From contig OX387602.1 in NCBI GenBank assembly GCA_947568835.1, positions 4,434,570-4,498,569 on the forward strand: a stretch of 64,000 bases of DNA, read 5' to 3'. Source of the DNA: Protonemura montana (lineage: Eukaryota > Arthropoda > Insecta > Plecoptera > Nemouridae). The position numbers were made by a program, and so were the translations under genes. The notes beneath the pieces were generated by a model that worked only from the letters and a program-made list of their open reading frames with translations, was not told the origin of the DNA and searched no databases. Below are positions 61,493 to 64,000 of the stretch, piece after piece; the stretch's first letter is position 1; every line of letters starts with the position of its first letter.

Positions 61493-64000
61493 TGACGTAC
61501 GTTATACTGTTGCCGAAAATATCTATGCACACATTTCAATGTGGTTACCAACTGCAACTTTTCGACGCATGACAAATCATTTGAAATTTCAACCTTCACG
61601 AGGTATACCTGACCCCGAACCTGTAACTTTTTTCATTAGGATTGATTGGAATGATATGAAACAAGTAACGGTTTTCCCAAACTGACAATTGAAAAATCTC
61701 ATTTCATTCATTTCCACTGAAAAAAAAAGTAATAGGGGGGGTCCTGAAAGCTACCATTCGTGCTCCCGTCTTTCCCCGTTCAAAAAAATCTCCCGTTCAA
61801 AATCATGCCGCACGTTCCTGCAGTCATATTGTCCAGGGGGTGGACACACACGGTGTGGTGTCGCAATGGTTTCTGGTCACCGTCTCGTATCGACACATCA
61901 TGGACGCTATGTCCATCGCACTCCGCGCCATCGTATCCGAAAGCGACCACGCGGCGTGTGCTAGGAAATCTCTCCTCGCTCTGACACATCCGGGCTGGCG
62001 CACTTTGATGGTTATTATATATACACTGACCATTAGCGATATGAGCGCGTAGCTACCAGATCAAAGGTGCAGGCCACTGGGGGGGTGTGTGGGCGATACG
62101 CTTGATCTGAATGGCTTGGATCTCGCTTTGGGTTACATTGATTACACTCCGTCCCTTACGCCGTCCGCGTATGATGCCCGATGATTGGATATTTGACACT
62201 AATGGGACGTTTTGTCGGTCTGTGAGTGATGGTATCAGTTTTTGCGTTGTTTTATAGTATGTGTTGGCTTTCTACATCTTTTCTTCTCAAAGAAGAGAGC
62301 AATTACAAAGATGGTGGATAATTTTTTTCCTGAGATTTGGCAAATTCGGCTGCGGTAGTTTTTTCAACCGGTATGGAGAGAAACCTCTCACTAAAGTGTC
62401 TTATCGCCGCAAATTAAATGCATTATTCGCTGGATCGTAAATCTTCAAACACTTTTTCAGTTCCGTCTAATTCCCATGATCTTACCACCTCACTTTAAGA
62501 ACGCTAATGGTCAATTTGTTATAATTCCGCGTAGACATTTTTTCCACTTGATGAATTTCTTCAGTTCCTTCCCGTAAGTGCTCTCCAAGCCTGCCAGAAG
62601 GTAATTCACGGTGAATGTCGCGAAGTGTATGACCCAATTGCGTGCAATGTGCATGTCCGTGCTCACCTTACCCACTAATTACCCGGAGCCACTAAAAGGT
62701 TTTGAGAAAAGCGCTGACTTCGGCCCCGCATGACGACGCCATGCATATTCCCGCGTACGTAGTCGCGATTTTCATGGCCTCTTTCCGCTACCTGTAAGCA
62801 GCGGCTTTACATTATGCGTACAACTCTCTCTATTTCCATATCGTATCGCCGCGGAGATCTAAACAACCTATAGAATTGATTCTGATCTAGATGAGAATAT
62901 TTATGTGGAGCTATATTGAAAACGAGTAATTTTTATTCAAAAGCAATTAACTTCAAATCAATTAGCTTCTCTGGCAGTGGCAGCTGCGTTAAAATGATCA
63001 AACAATTAGTGGGTGATCGACACAATATAGTTTGACGCAACACATAATCAAAACAGCGTCGTATCAAGTTACCGAAACTCATCACTGACGAAGTAAATAA
63101 ATTAGTCTGCGTTATTGTGCACCAGACGACGGCAATACCACTAACAGCGCGAAGCAACGAGTTTTTGCCGGCGCTGGAAACGTGCACGACTCGTAATGAT
63201 GTGGGTCTAGGTTAGATTGCAATTATCAGCTATCACGATCGTTGCTGATGCAGGCTCAGCAGTCGAAAGAACGAGGGAAATAATTACTAATGAGGTGCTC
63301 CTGCCGAATTGCACATGCTTTCCTATGTAAAACCACGTGTAGTTTTGTAGGCAGCATCAGGCAGTCGGTAGCTATTTTCGGAGATTACGATGCACTAACT
63401 ATGCGCCCATGCAATTTCAATAGTCTTCTTTTTTTGCGCTTGCAAAATCACAGTATATCCTTGTTCTTTTATAGACTTTTACATATTACATGCAGCCATA
63501 CCAATACACGAAACAAGTTAGAGCAGCAAAAACATAGTAAACAAGTTGAATTGAAGCAAATCGCTTACTGTCAGCCATTTTGCAATTCACCGGGAGTTGT
63601 TTTCATGTTTGAAGACCGTGGCTTCTTCTGCAAGAGGTTGCAACGTTACGCTGGAAAACTCACGAGCGTTTTTTTTCCAGAAGGTAATATCGTTCTTATT
63701 TAAACGCCAGAAACTTGAATGAGATAAGGGCATAATTAACTGATTATTTTTTGAAAGCTCGACTACCTTGTTCATCATTCTTATCTGGAGCCAACGCTAT
63801 AGGTGTATGTTGGTGCTAGTGGCACGCACATGTATAATACCAAGCAACAACCAGCCAAACAGGTCCGTATTGATTCACCTTCTCAATCTCATCGACATAG
63901 GATTACAGAAATATCAGGTGGCGTAATGTATCAGTATATATTCTTGTCATAGATGGACAATTGTGCACATCGCGTACGTTCACTTTGTGTTCTAGAGTGT
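61493..64000. other. Region with no supportable gene
   Basis: A GC-richer patch at 61790-62060 has several overlapping frames on both strands with no recognised product. The rest is AT-rich, including a 137-codon + frame at 63290-63703 that looks like chance. Confidence 0.45.

Noticed and set aside
61780-62052. Cluster of five overlapping 70-90 codon frames on both strands
   Set aside because: Open frames in several phases at once in a GC-richer patch, with no splice sites and no protein-like sequence; composition explains them.
63290-63703. 137-codon + strand frame
   Set aside because: AT-rich, Cys/Phe/Leu-heavy random-looking translation, no splice context and no recognisable domain.
1-64000. 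CRISPR arrays, operons, phage or other prokaryotic systems
   Set aside because: No regularly spaced repeats, no clustered co-directional genes and clear spliced gene structure; the window is eukaryotic.

Overview
This looks like nuclear DNA from an invertebrate animal, most likely an arthropod. It has no operons or densely packed bacterial-type genes. Protein-coding information sits in short exons bounded by GT/AG sites and separated by introns of roughly 0.6-2.7 kb, AATAAA polyadenylation signals follow the terminal exons, and the rest is AT-rich DNA with microsatellites, hairpins and decayed retroelement-like sequence. CpG does not look depleted by eye. I cannot name the species.

One gene can be assembled with good confidence, on the + strand between about 15.73 and 22.74 kb. 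It encodes a pleckstrin-homology (PH) domain protein. Five coding exons (15739-16068, 17014-17155, 19835-19954, 21391-21597, 22245-22393) join in consistent phases into a 315-residue protein with the PH domain at the N terminus and a polar, probably disordered tail. A further exon at 18382 is in the right phase and can be read as an alternative last exon (276-residue isoform with its own polyA signal at 19465) or as a 189-nt cassette exon. A GC- and CpG-rich island at about 14.06-14.58 kb may hold its promoter or 5' UTR exon. The intron between 19955 and 21390 and the end of the one before it carry two related foldback elements about 600 bp apart; the second is a near-perfect 105-nt hairpin.

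A second, more tentative + strand gene starts at about 23.8 kb. A perfect X-box (the RFX/DAF-19 site typical of ciliary genes) at 23800-23813, next to a CRE-like TGACGTC, lies 187 bp upstream of an ATG at 24001. That ATG opens a short first exon with a good donor, followed by a 39-nt exon with consensus splice sites in matching phase. Further coding-like segments lie at 24790-24975, 25530-25621, 27248-27412 and 27850-27999, the last directly followed by AATAAA, but I could not resolve a full model.

From 28 to 64 kb I find no gene I can assemble. This part holds GC-rich islands (33.1, 34.0-35.1, 46.85, 47.8, 54.2 and 55.85-56.17 kb), isolated coding-like ORFs of unknown status (37.15, 47.87, 57.0, 58.98 kb), a degenerate 5S rRNA-derived sequence on the - strand at 61.4 kb, a tRNA-type B-box fossil at 32.1 kb, and simple repeats. 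The first 14 kb is likewise mostly non-coding in appearance, with an ORF-dense patch at 5.3-6.5 kb and one exon-like - strand ORF at 8.85-9.18 kb. All exon calls come from reading frames, splice-site consensus and protein-likeness alone; nothing was compared with transcripts or databases.
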